Positions 5,898-7,159 of a DNA stretch of 7,159 nt are shown one piece after another (the first letter of the stretch is position 1; each line of letters begins with the position of its first letter). Location of the stretch: NCBI GenBank assembly GCA_965364735.1, contig CBDTYW010000194.1, forward strand, positions 1 to 7,159. The letters are read 5' to 3'. The position numbers were made by a program, and so were the translations under genes. The DNA is from CBDTYW01 sp965364735. GTDB taxonomy: Bacteria; Actinomycetota; Nitriliruptoria; Nitriliruptorales; Nitriliruptoraceae. The notes beneath the pieces were generated by a model. That model did no database searches. It saw only the letters and a program-made list of their open reading frames with translations, and was not told the DNA's origin.

Positions 5898-5914
5898 ACG
5901 TATCGTGCATACGT
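5898..5914 (-). promoter_or_regulatory. Inverted repeat, candidate operator of the MazF-like toxin-antitoxin pair
   Basis: ACGTATGCACGATACGT has perfect 6-bp arms (ACGTAT and ATACGT) around a 5-nt centre. It sits 2 bp upstream of the preferred antitoxin ATG and 3 bp past the stop of the upstream gene. Ribbon-helix-helix antitoxins commonly bind such sites to repress their own operon. No clear -35/-10 pair was recognised around it. Confidence 0.45.
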
Positions 5915-5917
5915 GAA

Positions 5918-6442
5918 TCAGTTCATGCTGTGGCAGGGCAGGAAGCTCGCGGCGTCGGGGCTGACGAGGAGCGCGAAGCCGTCCGGCAGGTTGACGTCGA
6001 CGGCGAACGGTTTCGGGCCGGAGCCGGCCAAGGCGCGAGCGAGACGCTGTGACCACGGGTCGGATGGCTCCAGCTCGACCCACGGGTCGTCCGGGGTGCC
6101 CTTCAGCGGGACCGGGATGACCCGCATCCGCTGGTCGTGGGGGGCCGAGCGCTGCCACAGGTTGGCCTTCATCGCCCAGTAGAGGCCGTCCTCGACCTCG
6201 AAGACAGCCGGCCAGCTCACGACGATCTGATCGGCGCCGACCCGCGGCAGGAAGTCGCAGAGCACATCGGTGATGTGGTCGGCGGTGTCGTCGAAGAACG
6301 TCGGGGTGCTGAGCAGCGCCGAGAGCTTGCCGTCGTGGAAGATCATCGCGATCGACTCGGGAAGCTCGTCGAGCGCGACCGCTTCCTGCTTGATCTCGTC
6401 GAGCAGCTCGTCGACGCGTGCCCACGGATGTCCTGCGTACAT
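5918..6442 (-). CDS. Hypothetical 174-aa protein upstream of the MazF-like toxin-antitoxin pair
   Basis: I do not recognise this protein. It is soluble-looking, acidic and has no signal peptide or membrane segment. Residues 1-30 should form a helix (ARVDELLDEIKQEAVALDEL). Alternating strand-like stretches follow (SIAMIFHDGKLSALLST, ADQIVVSWPAVFEVEDGLYWAMKANLW, RMRVIPVPLKG), then a helix near DPWSQRLARALA and a final strand pair (PFAVDVNL, GFALLVS), suggesting a compact alpha/beta domain. ATG 6442 is chosen because AGGAGG lies 5 nt upstream; a TTG at 6475 in the same frame lacks such support. The stop at 5918 is 22 nt before the antitoxin ATG on the same strand, so cotranscription is likely unless the inverted repeat marks a separate promoter. 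The good ribosome binding site and normal codon use support a real gene. Confidence 0.7.
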   Translation of the reverse strand: MYAGHPWARVDELLDEIKQEAVALDELPESIAMIFHDGKLSALLSTPTFFDDTADHITDVLCDFLPRVGADQIVVSWPAVFEVEDGLYWAMKANLWQRSAPHDQRMRVIPVPLKGTPDDPWVELEPSDPWSQRLARALAGSGPKPFAVDVNLPDGFALLVSPDAASFLPCHSMN

Positions 6443-6445
6443 GCG

Positions 6446-6467
6446 GTCCTCCTCGGTTGCGGAGGAC
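6446..6467 (-). promoter_or_regulatory. Hairpin enclosing the ribosome binding site of the hypothetical 174-aa gene
   Basis: In the mRNA sense GTCCTCC (6467-6461) pairs perfectly with GGAGGAC (6452-6446) across an 8-nt loop. The 3' arm contains most of the AGGAGG Shine-Dalgarno, so the stem would hide it from the ribosome. The start codon follows four nt after the stem. Structure is read from the sequence; regulation is inferred. Confidence 0.4.
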
Positions 6468-6531
6468 GTACGCAAGCGGTTCCCGCCGAAACCTGCTCGG
6501 GGGCCTGTGGACAGTGACTCAGGATGGGTGG

Positions 6532-6570
6532 GCCCGCGGCTGGGCTTCGAACGTCGTCCAGGCTGCGGGC
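6532..6570 (-). terminator. Weak hairpin after the NERD-protein gene
   Basis: Just past the TGA at 6573, GCCCGC (6570-6565) can pair with GCGGGC (6537-6532), and CTGG with CCAG inside, separated by a small internal loop. There is no T-run, so it is at best a factor-dependent or weak terminator. The rest of the 130-bp gap up to the next gene shows no convincing promoter. Confidence 0.25.
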
Positions 6571-6572
6571 GC

Positions 6573-7159
6573 TCAGCGCGACGCGGGGCGGAGCCGCTCG
6601 GCGACGAGGTCGTGAGCCTCGCGGCAACGGTCAGGCGTCACCGGGCCGTCGCGGCGGAGCAGCCCCATCATCATGTCGAGGTCGCAGATCTGGACGTCGC
6701 CGATGGCCTTGGGACGCAGCTGGAACAACGGAAACTCGGCACCGCTGAACGCGAGGACCGGGACGATCGTGGCGCCCGCGAACGGGGTGCCGATCAGGAC
6801 CTTGCGCAGGACGTCGACCTGCCAGTCCATGGCGGTGACGAGCTTCGTCTGGTTGCGACCGCCGACGAACAGCTTCGGCGGATCGTTGGAGAAGAACCCC
6901 GAGCTGCGGATCTCGACCTTGCCGGTGTAGCGCTTGGCGTCGATGACGTGGATGCCGCTGGCGGTGAAGGCGATGTGGTCGATGTTGGCCTTGGAGCCAG
7001 GGGCAGCGAGGTCGTGCAACGCGAGGATCCCTTCGGCCCCGAGCTTCGCGAGACGTTGGGCGACGCGTCGTTCGCCCTCGGCGCCGACCTTCCACGCCTT
7101 CTGGTGCTGCGGCTCCTCGCCGACCGCGAGGATGAGCCCGCCCATGATCGGGTGCTTCG
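6573..7159 (-). CDS. NERD-domain (nuclease-related) protein, partial (N-terminus off the right edge)
   Basis: The frame has no stop up to the window edge and shows 194 residues. The ATG at 7145 is probably internal: residues before it (KHPI) continue a pattern, KHP..GGLILA, that I recall from longer actinobacterial NERD proteins with a basic N-terminal helix. The NERD core follows (numbered from that Met): VGAEGERRVAQRL (20-32), PGSKANIDHIAF (49-60) with D56, and IHVIDAKRYTGKVE with D69 and K71. These fit the PD-(D/E)XK-like site, with Asp in place of Glu in the DxK. NERD domains are predicted nucleases, often linked to DNA processing or plasmid genes, but activity is unproven in most. Residues about 100-125 (QVDVLRKVL and the following VPVLAFSGAEFPLF) are typical of the second half of the domain. 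It lies 130 bp upstream of the hypothetical gene on the same strand. Confidence 0.85.
   Translation of the reverse strand, partial: KHPIMGGLILAVGEEPQHQKAWKVGAEGERRVAQRLAKLGAEGILALHDLAAPGSKANIDHIAFTASGIHVIDAKRYTGKVEIRSSGFFSNDPPKLFVGGRNQTKLVTAMDWQVDVLRKVLIGTPFAGATIVPVLAFSGAEFPLFQLRPKAIGDVQICDLDMMMGLLRRDGPVTPDRCREAHDLVAERLRPASR

Noticed and set aside
6443..6475. TTG start at 6475 for the 174-aa hypothetical gene
   Set aside because: No ribosome binding site is seen for it, while ATG 6442 has AGGAGG five nt upstream.

Overview
The window is GC-rich. Codon use has a strong G/C third-position bias, every intact gene ends in TGA, starts include GTG, and several starts sit next to TANNNT-type -10 boxes, one of them leaderless-like. 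This points to an Actinomycetota chromosome; the class cannot be told (an Acidimicrobiia- or Nitriliruptoria-like lineage would fit, but this is a guess). No rRNA, tRNA, CRISPR array, IS element or phage structural gene was seen.

Layout. (1) 1-634, minus: 5' part of a secreted M14-type zinc carboxypeptidase that runs off the left edge. (2) 766-1649, minus: a two-gene toxin-antitoxin operon, an XRE/HTH antitoxin followed by a PIN-domain toxin joined by a GTGA overlap, with a well-formed -35/-10 and a perfect 12-bp palindrome at the predicted transcription start. (3) 1918-2912, plus: a broken gene for an exported, staphylococcal-nuclease-like protein with a C-terminal excalibur-like calcium-binding domain; its two halves lie in different frames and the segment carrying most catalytic residues is missing. 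(4) 2931-3638, minus: an intact AlkD-family DNA glycosylase. (5) 3717-3944, plus: remnant of a MmcQ/YjbR-family gene with two internal stops at expected tyrosine positions. (6) 3992-5353, plus: three direct repeats with an exact 23-bp period, then an AAA ATPase fused to a DUF4143/PD-(D/E)XK-like C-terminal domain. (7) 5360-6442, minus: MazF/PemK-like toxin, ribbon-helix-helix antitoxin (another GTGA overlap) and an unrecognised 174-aa protein whose Shine-Dalgarno lies in a predicted hairpin. (8) 6573 to the right edge, minus: a NERD-domain protein whose N-terminus is outside the window.

Together this looks like an accessory or variable region: two type II toxin-antitoxin pairs, an orphan ATPase-nuclease-like gene, a NERD protein, a DNA repair glycosylase and two decayed genes in about 7 kb. 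I cannot demonstrate one coherent new system. The strongest leads are the phased 23-bp repeats in front of the DUF4143 ATPase, the PIN toxin paired with a long XRE antitoxin under a palindromic operator, and the possible three-gene unit that ends in MazF.
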